From positions 1 to 6,233 of the forward strand of contig WTJR01000028.1 of the NCBI GenBank assembly GCA_011524755.1: a stretch of DNA of 6,233 nucleotides, in the 5' to 3' direction. Made by a program: the position numbers and the translations under genes. The number at the start of each line of letters is the position of its first letter. The stretch's first letter is position 1. Below, in pieces: positions 1 to 5,939 of the stretch. The notes under the pieces were generated by a model. The model was not told the DNA's origin, ran no database searches, and saw nothing but the letters and a program-made list of their open reading frames with translations. The DNA comes from Halieaceae bacterium. Its GTDB lineage: Bacteria > Pseudomonadota > Gammaproteobacteria > Pseudomonadales > Halieaceae.

Positions 1-998
1 CAGGCCTCAAAGAACTCAGCTGTGGCACGATCTTGGGTGAGCAGATTGGCATCGTACTGACTCAAGCCCAGCTCGGTGGTGTAACGACCACGTTTAACGG
101 CAGGTAACTCGGGGAGGGCGTCGCGAATACGCTCAATGGTTTCATCTTCTATGACGATGGGCAGTAAATCCGGATCTGGGAAATAGCGATAGTCATTAGC
201 CACTTCCTTTGATCGCATGGACCGAGTCTCGTCATTATCTGGGTCGAACAGTCGCGTCTCTTGGACAACATTTTGGCCACTCTCCAAAAGATCTTGTTGT
301 CGCTCGGCTTCAACATGAATGGCACGCTCGATAAATCGGAACGAGTTGATGTTCTTTAGCTCTGTTCGGGTGCCATACTCCGTTTCCCCTTCCAAACGCA
401 GCGATAAATTGACATCGCAGCGCATCGACCCCTCTGACATGTTTCCATCGGAAATGCCAAGGTAGGTGACGAGCGCATGGAGTGCTTTCAGATAGGCCAC
501 AACTTGCTCTGCTGTTCGAAAATCGGGTTCGGTAACGACCTCAAGTAGTGGTGTCCCGGCGCGATTCAAGTCAATACCGGTGTGTCCGGGAATGGCATCG
601 TGTACTGATTTTCCCGCATCCTCTTCGAGGTGAGCACGGAGAATTCTGACCGGAAAAATTGACCCATCTTCGAGCGGTACCTCAAAGACACCCTCTTTGA
701 CGATTGGCTCGAAAAATTGCGATATCTGATAGCCTTTTGGCAGATCGGGATAGAAGTAATTCTTTCTATCGAAGCGCGATACTTTGCCGATTTCGGCACC
801 CACACCGAGGCCAAAAACGATTGCTTGACTCACGGCGGCATGATTCAAAACCGGTAGGGTCCCTGGCAGCGCCATGTCTAATGGGTTGGTCTGGGTATTG
901 GCATCAGCACCGAAGGCCGTGGCCGATGATGAAAAAATCTTGGAGCGTGTTGAGAGCTGCAGATGCACCTCTAAGCCCATTACCTTTTCCCACTTCAT
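1..998 (-). CDS. gatB: GatB subunit of Asp/Glu-tRNA amidotransferase, partial (C-terminus outside window)
   Basis: GatB binds the misacylated Glu-tRNA(Gln) or Asp-tRNA(Asn), phosphorylates the side chain with ATP, and receives ammonia from GatA to give Gln-tRNA(Gln) or Asn-tRNA(Asn) in the cytoplasm. The frame is open from the ATG at 998-996 to the left edge, giving 332 codons of a family usually near 480, so roughly 150 C-terminal residues (end of the helical domain and the YqeY-like tRNA-binding tail) are missing. Hallmarks seen are GLEVHLQL near residues 8-15, RKNYFYPDLPKGYQ (79-92), LEEDAGK (124-130), GTPLLEVVTEPD (148-159), EGSMRCDVN (189-197), ELKNINSF (213-220) and NDYRYFPDPDL (268-278). 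E10, H12 and an acidic residue of LEEDAGK fit the conserved metal site of the kinase centre. The start is fixed by the ATGA overlap with the gatA stop codon. No strong Shine-Dalgarno lies close by, which suits translational coupling. Identification is very secure. Confidence 0.97.
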   Translation of the reverse strand, partial: MKWEKVMGLEVHLQLSTRSKIFSSSATAFGADANTQTNPLDMALPGTLPVLNHAAVSQAIVFGLGVGAEIGKVSRFDRKNYFYPDLPKGYQISQFFEPIVKEGVFEVPLEDGSIFPVRILRAHLEEDAGKSVHDAIPGHTGIDLNRAGTPLLEVVTEPDFRTAEQVVAYLKALHALVTYLGISDGNMSEGSMRCDVNLSLRLEGETEYGTRTELKNINSFRFIERAIHVEAERQQDLLESGQNVVQETRLFDPDNDETRSMRSKEVANDYRYFPDPDLLPIVIEDETIERIRDALPELPAVKRGRYTTELGLSQYDANLLTQDRATAEFFEA

Positions 999-2464
999 CC
1001 CGTCAGGCCCTCGAGATTTGGTGTGAGCGAGTGCCAATCGGTTCGTCTCTGGAATTGATGGGCTATGTTCAATAGTTGCGCTTCACCAAACCGCGAACCA
1101 ATGAGTTGCATGCCGACAGGCAGTCCGTCGACTAAGCCCGCAGGGACGCTGATGGCGGGCAATCCCGCGAGATTGGCGCCAATGGTGAAGACGTCCTCCA
1201 TGTACATGTCGGTTATCGACTTAGAGTCATCGTTGAGAACGAACGCAGTATTGGGTGCAGACGGCCCGGCAATGACATCGACGTCCTTGAGGACAGACTG
1301 ATATTCCTCAGCAATGAGGCGACGTACCTGTTGTGCCTTCATGAAGTATTGGTCATACGATGCGGCGGACAAGGTAAAGGTGCCGATCAGAATTCGTCGT
1401 TTGACCTCGTCACCGAAGCCCTCAGTGCGTGATCGCAAATAGAGATCCTGGAGATCGGACGGACTATCGCAACGATAACCGTATCTCACGCCGTCGTATC
1501 GAGACAGATTTGCCGAGGCCTCGGCCGGTGCGATGACGTAGTAGGTGGAAACGCCCAGATCTGTGGAAGGTAGCGAGACATCGACAATCACAGCACCGGC
1601 GGCTTCCAGCTCTTTGATGGCAGCGGAAACAGTTGCAGCAACAGCATCATTTAGGTGACTCGAGAAAAACTCTTTTGGAATGCCGACACGCAGTCCCTCA
1701 ATGTTTTGCTCGAGTCCTGCAGAGTAGTCAGGCACTGCAATATCGGCACAGGTTGAGTCAAGCGGGTCGTGACCGGCCATCGCATTTAGGACTAACGCGC
1801 AGTCCTCGGCAGTCCTTGCCATAGGGCCTGCTTGATCCATGGAGGAAGCAAAGGCAATCATGCCGTAGCGAGATACTCGTCCGTAGGTGGGCTTTAGGCC
1901 TGTAATGCCACAGAGCGCCGCAGGCTGACGAATCGAACCGCCGGTATCTGTCCCTGTTGCCAGCGGTGCCAGGCCGGCAGCAACGGCCGCGGCCGAACCG
2001 CCAGAAGATCCACCGGGGACCCGATTAAGATCCCATGGATTCTTTACTGCTCCGAAAAAACTAGTCTCGTTCGATGAGCCCATGGCGAACTCATCCATAT
2101 TGCATTTGCCCAGACTGACCATGCCTGCGTCATCAAGCTTCTTCACAACGGTAGCATCGTAGGGTGGTACAAAGTCTGCGAGCATTTTTGAAGCGCACGA
2201 TGTTTGCACGCCGCGTGTGCAGAAAATGTCTTTGTGGAGCATGGGCACACCGAGTAACGGTGAGGTTGCGCCATCTGCTCGAGCCTTGTCAGCTTTTTCT
2301 GCCGCCGCGAGAGCGCCTGGCTTATCCAGAGCAATAACGGCGTTAAGTTCTTGGTTTAACCTTTCAGTTCGTGCAATCGCATCTTCCACCAGCTCCCGTG
2401 AAGAGACATGTCCGGCATCTAACTGTGCTGCCAACGAAGAAATCGTCTCGAACGGTACTGCCAT
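995..2464 (-). CDS. gatA: GatA subunit (amidase) of Asp/Glu-tRNA amidotransferase
   Basis: GatA is the glutaminase subunit of GatCAB. It hydrolyses glutamine (or asparagine) and channels the ammonia to GatB. The 489 residues match the family's usual length of about 485. It is an amidase-signature protein with an intact Ser-cisSer-Lys triad: K78 in LHKDIF, S153 in the glycine/serine-rich GGSSGGS (151-157), and S177 in GTDTGGSIRQ (171-180). Other conserved blocks are GSSNETSFFG (129-138), KPTYGRVSRYG (191-201), YDGVRYGYR, GDEVKRRILIGTF and GLPVGMQLIG near the C-terminus. The ATG at 2464-2462 shares its A with the gatC stop (TGATG), and the TGA stop at 997-995 overlaps the gatB start, so all three cistrons are coupled. 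Whether the complex serves Gln-tRNA, Asn-tRNA or both cannot be told from this window, because it depends on whether glnS and asnS are present elsewhere. Confidence 0.98.
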   Translation of the reverse strand: MAVPFETISSLAAQLDAGHVSSRELVEDAIARTERLNQELNAVIALDKPGALAAAEKADKARADGATSPLLGVPMLHKDIFCTRGVQTSCASKMLADFVPPYDATVVKKLDDAGMVSLGKCNMDEFAMGSSNETSFFGAVKNPWDLNRVPGGSSGGSAAAVAAGLAPLATGTDTGGSIRQPAALCGITGLKPTYGRVSRYGMIAFASSMDQAGPMARTAEDCALVLNAMAGHDPLDSTCADIAVPDYSAGLEQNIEGLRVGIPKEFFSSHLNDAVAATVSAAIKELEAAGAVIVDVSLPSTDLGVSTYYVIAPAEASANLSRYDGVRYGYRCDSPSDLQDLYLRSRTEGFGDEVKRRILIGTFTLSAASYDQYFMKAQQVRRLIAEEYQSVLKDVDVIAGPSAPNTAFVLNDDSKSITDMYMEDVFTIGANLAGLPAISVPAGLVDGLPVGMQLIGSRFGEAQLLNIAHQFQRRTDWHSLTPNLEGLTG

Positions 2465-2748
2465 CAGTCGAGTACTCTCGGGACCAGAAAGTAGTCCTCT
2501 TCGCTGGCCGGTGCGTTTTGCATCAAACCAGCTCTATCGACCAGGGTTTCGATACGATCTGTTCTCAGGCGCTGCGCACTATCGAGTGGGTTGATCATGG
2601 GCGCGACATTGGTCGTATCAGCCGAACTGAGTGCATCAAACAGCGCAAGTGTCTGATTGAATTCCGCTGTCGCGTTTTCGATGTCTTGGTCCGAGATCGC
2701 AAGACGTGCTAACGCCGCGACATCTCTGACGGTTGCTGCATCAGTCAC
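2464..2748 (-). CDS. gatC: GatC subunit of Asp/Glu-tRNA amidotransferase
   Basis: GatC is the small non-catalytic subunit that wraps around the GatA-GatB interface and stabilises the complex. The 94 residues are typical of the family (about 95). Family features seen are the N-terminal helix with AALARLAI (11-18), the central AP(M)xNPL segment (49-55), SAQRLRTD (57-64), and the C-terminal APxxEEDYFLVPRV (79-92) that packs on GatA. The start is a GTG at 2748-2746. An in-frame TAG lies four codons upstream (2760-2758), so no longer start exists. A TAGG Shine-Dalgarno-like element at 2760-2757 sits 8 bases before the GTG. The His usually found in the V-x-P-x-x-H-P motif is Asn53 here. First gene of the gatCAB operon, transcribed away from mreB. 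Identification rests on motif match plus operon position. Confidence 0.94.
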   Translation of the reverse strand: MTDAATVRDVAALARLAISDQDIENATAEFNQTLALFDALSSADTTNVAPMINPLDSAQRLRTDRIETLVDRAGLMQNAPASEEDYFLVPRVLD

Positions 2749-2818
2749 GATAAATGCCTAACAGGTGGTTTGGAGAGCGCAAACTAACACACTTCCAGCT
2801 TGCTCAAAAACTATCGCA

Positions 2819-2835
2819 TTGTTACATTTCAACAA
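2819..2835. repeat. Inverted repeat TTGTT-N7-AACAA in the gatC upstream region
   Basis: Two perfect 5-base arms, TTGTT (2819-2823) and AACAA (2831-2835), flank a 7-base spacer. The repeat lies 71-87 bases upstream of the gatC start and overlaps the only promoter-like elements on that side, so it could be an operator. Arms this short arise by chance fairly often in AT-rich DNA, and no regulator is identified. Confidence 0.3.
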
Positions 2836-2867
2836 CTAACCGCACCGGTCCAACGATACGAGGACAT

Positions 2868-2888
2868 CCTGGGTTTAGCCTGGGGTTT
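2868..2888. repeat. Short direct repeat CCTGGGTTT / CCTGGGGTTT
   Basis: CCTGGGTTT at 2868-2876 recurs as CCTGGGGTTT at 2879-2888, an 11-base period with one extra G in the second copy. One helical turn between copies is the spacing expected for tandem protein-binding sites on the same face of the DNA. It lies about 65-85 bases upstream of the mreB start, but no known binding motif is recognised. Confidence 0.3.
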
Positions 2889-2891
2889 TGA

Positions 2892-2908
2892 AGCGAGGGA
2901 GGCTCGCT
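2892..2908 (+). promoter_or_regulatory. Hairpin with GGAGG loop in the mreB upstream region
   Basis: AGCGAG (2892-2897) and CTCGCT (2903-2908) form a perfect 6-bp stem around the 5-base loop GGAGG. The next base outward does not pair. It ends 43 bases before the mreB ATG. No T-run follows, so it is not an intrinsic terminator. If the mreB transcript starts upstream of it, the stem would form in the 5' leader and present GGA in a loop, the arrangement preferred by CsrA/RsmA-family proteins. As DNA it could equally be a dyad operator. The structure is seen directly; either role is inference. Confidence 0.4.
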
Positions 2909-2951
2909 CTAAACGGTGGCAAAGGTGTATTTGTCCACAGGCTAAAAAGAC

Positions 2952-3995
2952 ATGTTAAAGCGTTTACGGGGTATGTTCTCAACCGATCTGTCGATCGACC
3001 TCGGCACGGCCAACACACTGATCTACGTCAAAGATCGCGGCATCATCCTAGATGAGCCCTCAGTTGTTGCTATCAGAGTTCACAATGGTCAGAAGTCCAT
3101 AGAGGCCGTTGGCACCGAGGCCAAGCGCATGCTGGGCAGAACACCCGGTAACATCACGGCGATTCGTCCGCTTAAAGACGGTGTGATTGCTGACTTCCAA
3201 GTGACGGAGAAAATGCTTCAGCACTTCATCCTTAAAGTGCATGACACCCACTCTTCATGGCTACGCCCAAGTCCGCGCGTGCTTATTTGCGTCCCCTGCT
3301 TGTCAACCCAAGTTGAGCGTGAGGCCATTAGACGATCGGCGGAAGGTGCAGGAGCGCGGGATGTTCGACTGATCGAAGAGCCGATGGCAGCCGCGATCGG
3401 TGCGGGTATGAAGGTCGAAGAAGCGGTCGGCTGTATGGTTGTCGATATTGGCGGTGGCACGACCGAGATCGCGCTTATATCGCTCAGTGGGGTCGTCTAT
3501 CGCGACTCTATCCGAGTCGGTGGCGACCGTTTTGACGAAGCGATTGTGGCTCATGTTCGTCGTCGCTTTGGCTGTTTGATAGGTGACTCTACCGCCGAGC
3601 GAATTAAGCAAGAAGTTGGCTGTGTTTGGGTTGGTAGTGAGCAGAGAGAAATCGATGTTCGTGGCAGACACCTTGCTGAAGGTGTGCCGCGTACCTTTAC
3701 GCTCAATAGTACTGATGTGATGACAGCGCTCGAGGAGCCTGTCGATGCCATCATCCGCGCTGTTCGAATGGCTTTGGAGCAGTCACCGCCTGAACTTGCC
3801 GCAGATATTGCCGAGACCGGCATTGTTCTGACGGGTGGCGGTGCTCTATTGCGTGATTTGGATGCTCGAATTGCTGAAGAGACAGGGCTGCCAGTACTCA
3901 TCGCTGAGGATCCGCTAACCTGCGTTGTGAGAGGGGGCGGTATGGCGCTAGAGTTGATGGACAATTACTCATTGGATCTTATGTCGACTGAGTAA
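2952..3995 (+). CDS. mreB: Rod-shape-determining actin homologue MreB
   Basis: MreB polymerises with ATP into antiparallel double filaments under the inner membrane and directs the elongasome (MreCD, RodZ, RodA, PBP2) in side-wall peptidoglycan synthesis. The 347 residues equal the E. coli length. Actin-fold motifs are intact: phosphate-1 loop DLGTANTLI (16-24), the IEEPMAAAIGAG segment (141-152), phosphate-2 loop VVDIGGGTTE (163-172), GGDRFDEA (190-197), and the adenosine motif VLTGGGALLRDLD (292-304). The N-terminal MLKRLRGMF is the membrane-binding amphipathic helix of Gram-negative MreB and supports the ATG at 2952 over the ATG at 2973. A weak CAGG (2938-2941) lies 10 bases upstream. LICVPCLSTQ (111-120) replaces the enterobacterial VPVGATQ. 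First gene of the mreBCD-maf-yhdP cluster. mreC follows after a 34-base gap with no terminator visible. Confidence 0.98.
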   Translation: MLKRLRGMFSTDLSIDLGTANTLIYVKDRGIILDEPSVVAIRVHNGQKSIEAVGTEAKRMLGRTPGNITAIRPLKDGVIADFQVTEKMLQHFILKVHDTHSSWLRPSPRVLICVPCLSTQVEREAIRRSAEGAGARDVRLIEEPMAAAIGAGMKVEEAVGCMVVDIGGGTTEIALISLSGVVYRDSIRVGGDRFDEAIVAHVRRRFGCLIGDSTAERIKQEVGCVWVGSEQREIDVRGRHLAEGVPRTFTLNSTDVMTALEEPVDAIIRAVRMALEQSPPELAADIAETGIVLTGGGALLRDLDARIAEETGLPVLIAEDPLTCVVRGGGMALELMDNYSLDLMSTE

Positions 3996-4017
3996 GTTTC
4001 TAGGTTCGATTTAGAAC

Positions 4018-4032
4018 GAGGAACAGATCATC
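4018..4032 (+). promoter_or_regulatory. Shine-Dalgarno and putative ATC start of mreC
   Basis: GAGGAA (4018-4023) is the best ribosome-binding sequence in the mreB-mreC gap. The core GAGG ends 8 bases before the ATC at 4030-4032 and 5 bases before the ATC at 4027. No ATG, GTG or TTG occurs in the mreC frame from the in-frame TAG (4012-4014) to the ATG at 4132. A weak TTCTA/TAGAA inverted repeat (3998-4002 and 4012-4016) precedes the site. The element decides the mreC start as annotated here. Confidence 0.6.
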
Positions 4033-4857
4033 AGCAGCCTTTTCTCCAAGCCACGTTTCCTTACGATCCGCCTCCTTATTGCGCTGGGCATTGCGTGGGC
4101 GCTGGTTGCGTTTCTTCGCGACTCTCCCATCATGGGAAAAGTGGAAGGTGTGGGCGCAGACATATCCGAGGTCTCCTTCTACACCCTTGACGTCCCAAAG
4201 CGTTTTTTTCAAACGGTGGCAGAGTATCTGGAAAGTCGCGCGTCCATGCGTGAGCAAATTCAAGCGCTGGAGGACAGAAATCTCATACTGAGCGCGCGCG
4301 CACAGCGCATGGAGGCTCTCACCGCTGAGAATATGCGATATCGCGCGCTACTCAACTCGCCGGTTGCGGAGGATGCAACCATGACAGTCGCTCGGATCGT
4401 AGCTGTGTCGCCCGACGTGAATCGCCATTTGCTTACGCTGGACCGAGGTCGGGATGAAGGGGTCGATGTTGGCCATCCGGTTCTGAACGCGGAGGGCGTC
4501 ATGGGCCAAATTGTTCAAGTGGGTCAAACGGCAAGCCGAGCGCTATTGGTCACCGATCTGCAACACGGTATCCCGGTCTTGAATAATCGTACGGGGCAGC
4601 GAGCGATCGCCGAGGGTGTGGGTCGTTTGGATCAACTTGTGATTCGTAATCTTGCCAGCACGTCAGACGTGAGTTCAGGTGATCTCTGGGTGACGTCCGG
4701 TTTGGGTGAGCGGTTCCCTGCGGGCTATCCCGTGGGCCGCACCCGCGAGACAACGACCTCAGGGGATGCTGCTTATTTATCGGTGACACTTCAAACTTCA
4801 GCCGCCTTGGATGTCGAGAGTCACGTACTTATTCTTACATCCACTGACGCGCCGTAG
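4030..4857 (+). CDS. mreC: Rod-shape-determining protein MreC, probably initiated at ATC
   Basis: MreC is a bitopic inner-membrane protein whose periplasmic domain activates PBP2-RodA and links it to MreB and MreD. Counting from 4030, it has 275 residues: a short basic cytoplasmic N-terminus, a membrane helix at about 12-29 (TIRLLIALGIAWALVAFL), a coiled coil near 58-100 rich in Glu/Arg/Leu, then the two beta domains with GHPVLNAEGVMGQIVQVG, LLVTDLQHGIPV, GDLWVTSGLGERFPAGYPVG. The proline-rich C-terminal tail of E. coli MreC is absent. The start is unusual: the frame opens at 4015 and has no ATG, GTG or TTG until 4132, which would remove the membrane anchor and has no Shine-Dalgarno. The residues after the ATC at 4030 (SSLFSKPRFLTIRL) line up with the E. 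coli start (MKPIFSRGPSLQIRL, from memory), and GAGG is correctly spaced. An ATC at 4027 is the alternative. Product certain, start codon less so. Confidence 0.88.
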   Translation: MSSLFSKPRFLTIRLLIALGIAWALVAFLRDSPIMGKVEGVGADISEVSFYTLDVPKRFFQTVAEYLESRASMREQIQALEDRNLILSARAQRMEALTAENMRYRALLNSPVAEDATMTVARIVAVSPDVNRHLLTLDRGRDEGVDVGHPVLNAEGVMGQIVQVGQTASRALLVTDLQHGIPVLNNRTGQRAIAEGVGRLDQLVIRNLASTSDVSSGDLWVTSGLGERFPAGYPVGRTRETTTSGDAAYLSVTLQTSAALDVESHVLILTSTDAP

Positions 4858-4875
4858 GCGGAATGAGGTAGCGGC

Positions 4876-5364
4876 GTGAGAGACGAGAGCAATATCGGTT
4901 TTTCAGTTATAGCCTCGGTCATCCTGGCTGGCCTGTTATTTCAAGCAGCGAATGCAATCGAGCTACGGATAGTCATGCCACGATTGCTCGAGCTTTGTGT
5001 TTGTTACTGGGTTTTGTCTTCGCCCGCGCGAGTAGGCATTATCTTCGCATTTTCCGTTGGTATTTTGATCAGCTTAATTGAAGGCTCGCTTGTGGGTGCT
5101 GCGTCAATGGGTCTGTCGATAGTGGCTTATGTGTTGCTCCATAACATCTACACTATCCGACAGCTTGATTGGATATCGCAAACGGCGGTTATCTTTCTCC
5201 TACTCGGCATTTCGGTCGCACTGCAGCGCGTTGTATTGGCGGCTGTGGGCGTGCCATCGGATGGGCTTGGTTATCTGATTGCGGTCGTTATTTCAGCCTT
5301 GCTGTGGCGACCATTTAACATGCTCATCGACACAGCACGTTTCCGGATTGGGCAACTGCTATGA
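4876..5364 (+). CDS. mreD: Rod-shape-determining membrane protein MreD
   Basis: MreD is a small polytopic inner-membrane protein of the elongasome that acts with MreC and MreB. The 162 residues match the family (E. coli 162). The protein is strongly hydrophobic, with probable membrane segments near residues 8-27, 37-48, 52-68, 76-92, 103-122 and 131-148. CYWVLSSPARVG (43-54) corresponds to the conserved YW-x-L-x-x-P-x-R-V stretch. The following G-x-x-x-D-x-x-x-G-S-x-x-G motif is present as GILISLIEGSLVG (62-74) with Ser66 in place of the usual Asp. Start GTG at 4876, with GAGG (4865-4868) 7 bases upstream; the nearby ATG at 4863 reads into a stop after two codons. mreC ends 18 bases upstream, and the TGA overlaps the maf ATG by 4 bases. 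Confidence 0.93.
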   Translation: MRDESNIGFSVIASVILAGLLFQAANAIELRIVMPRLLELCVCYWVLSSPARVGIIFAFSVGILISLIEGSLVGAASMGLSIVAYVLLHNIYTIRQLDWISQTAVIFLLLGISVALQRVVLAAVGVPSDGLGYLIAVVISALLWRPFNMLIDTARFRIGQLL

Positions 5365-5939
5365 GGCTCATTCTGGCCAGCGCCAGCCCCAGGCGGCGTG
5401 AACTGCTGCGTATGCTGGTACCCGCTTTCGAGTGTGAAGCCGCCGATATTGACGAGGCAATGCTCGGCGACGAGCTCCCTGCTGACTACGTCTGTCGCAT
5501 GTCTTCGGAAAAAGCAGCTAGGGTCTGGGTTCCGGGCAGTGTGGTGCTCGGTGCCGATACAACGGTTGTGTGTCATGGACGCGTGTTGCACAAACCCGAT
5601 TCTTTTGCCGATGCTGAGGGAATGTTGCGCTCATTGAGCGGTCTAACGCACGAGGTAATGACATCGGTGACGCTTATGTCAGATGTGGTTGTTACAACTG
5701 AGCTAATTACTACCCGCGTTGAGTTCGCTGAGCTTTCATCGAAGCTGATTGCACAATACCTGTCGACTGATGAGCCGTGGGACAAGGCCGGGGCCTATGG
5801 CATTCAAGGTTTGGCCGGGAGTTTTGTTAAGCGACTAGAGGGAAGCTATAGCGGTGTTGTGGGGTTGCCCTTGACTGAGACTCGCACGTTGCTAGAGGCA
5901 GCCGGCATTACGACCAGTCTTGGAGATCCTCGTGTTTGA
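5361..5939 (+). CDS. maf: Maf/YhdE-type nucleoside triphosphate pyrophosphatase (dTTP/UTP)
   Basis: Maf proteins hydrolyse non-canonical or surplus NTPs to NMP and pyrophosphate in the cytoplasm. The YhdE branch prefers dTTP, UTP and their modified forms. The 192 residues match the family. Motifs seen are the N-terminal SASPRRRELL (7-16), DIDE (29-32), SSEKA (48-52), GADTTV (64-69) with the putative catalytic Asp66, HKP (77-79), LSGLTHEVMTSV (92-103), and EPWDKAGAYGIQG (138-150). The last motif, with Gln149, is typical of YhdE rather than of the YceF (m7GTP) branch, which is why I favour dTTP/UTP. ATG at 5361 overlaps the mreD stop (ATGA), and the gene ends within the start of yhdP. The position behind mreD is conserved in gammaproteobacteria. 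Confidence 0.95.
   Translation: MRLILASASPRRRELLRMLVPAFECEAADIDEAMLGDELPADYVCRMSSEKAARVWVPGSVVLGADTTVVCHGRVLHKPDSFADAEGMLRSLSGLTHEVMTSVTLMSDVVVTTELITTRVEFAELSSKLIAQYLSTDEPWDKAGAYGIQGLAGSFVKRLEGSYSGVVGLPLTETRTLLEAAGITTSLGDPRV
5922..5934 (+). promoter_or_regulatory. Ribosome-binding site and GTG start of yhdP inside maf
   Basis: GGAG (5922-5925) lies 6 bases before the GTG at 5932-5934, all inside the end of the maf reading frame. This is a strong, well-spaced site, and no better start follows in frame: the next Met codon (6127) is well past the membrane segment. It fixes the yhdP start and gives an 8-base overlap with maf. Confidence 0.75.

Larger units (their letters stand above)
2749..2951. 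promoter_or_regulatory. Divergent control region between gatCAB and mreBCD
   Basis: These 203 bases separate two divergent operons and must hold the promoters for both. I find no convincing pair of sigma-70 boxes. On the minus strand a TGC-GATAGT extended -10-like element (2818-2810) has no good -35 at the right distance; a TTGAAA (2832-2827) is only 11 bases away. On the plus strand TTGAAG (2888-2893) and TCTAAA (2908-2913) are spaced too closely (14 bases). The region also carries an inverted repeat at 2819-2835, a direct repeat at 2868-2888, a GC-rich hairpin at 2892-2908 and a palindromic AGGACATCCT at 2861-2870. No terminator-like hairpin with a T-run and no open reading frame of note is present. 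The regulatory role is inferred from position. Confidence 0.6.

Noticed and set aside
704..1075. 123-codon plus-strand reading frame antisense to the start of gatB and end of gatA
   Set aside because: It covers two well-conserved genes on the other strand, and its translation shows no domain-like pattern. It is a shadow of gatB/gatA.
2217..2594. 125-codon plus-strand reading frame antisense to gatA and gatC
   Set aside because: It is compositionally a shadow, rich in Ser/Ala/Arg from reverse-strand codon bias, and overlaps two certain genes completely.
3303..3964. Two long minus-strand reading frames (122 and 137 codons) opposite mreB
   Set aside because: Both lie wholly inside mreB, overlap each other and have low-complexity Ser/Thr/Arg translations. 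They are typical antisense shadows.
3996..4029. Possible terminator between mreB and mreC
   Set aside because: Only weak 4-5 bp AT-rich pairings are present and no T-run follows, so the genes are probably co-transcribed.
4079..4291. 70-codon plus-strand frame starting at TTG 4079, considered as an alternative mreC beginning joined by frameshift
   Set aside because: The mreC frame itself encodes the proper N-terminus and membrane helix without interruption from 4030, so no frameshift is needed. This frame does not resemble MreC.
4292..4301. GCGCGCGCGC run
   Set aside because: It is a short alternating tract encoding Ala/Arg codons within the mreC coiled coil; too short to treat as a repeat or Z-DNA element.
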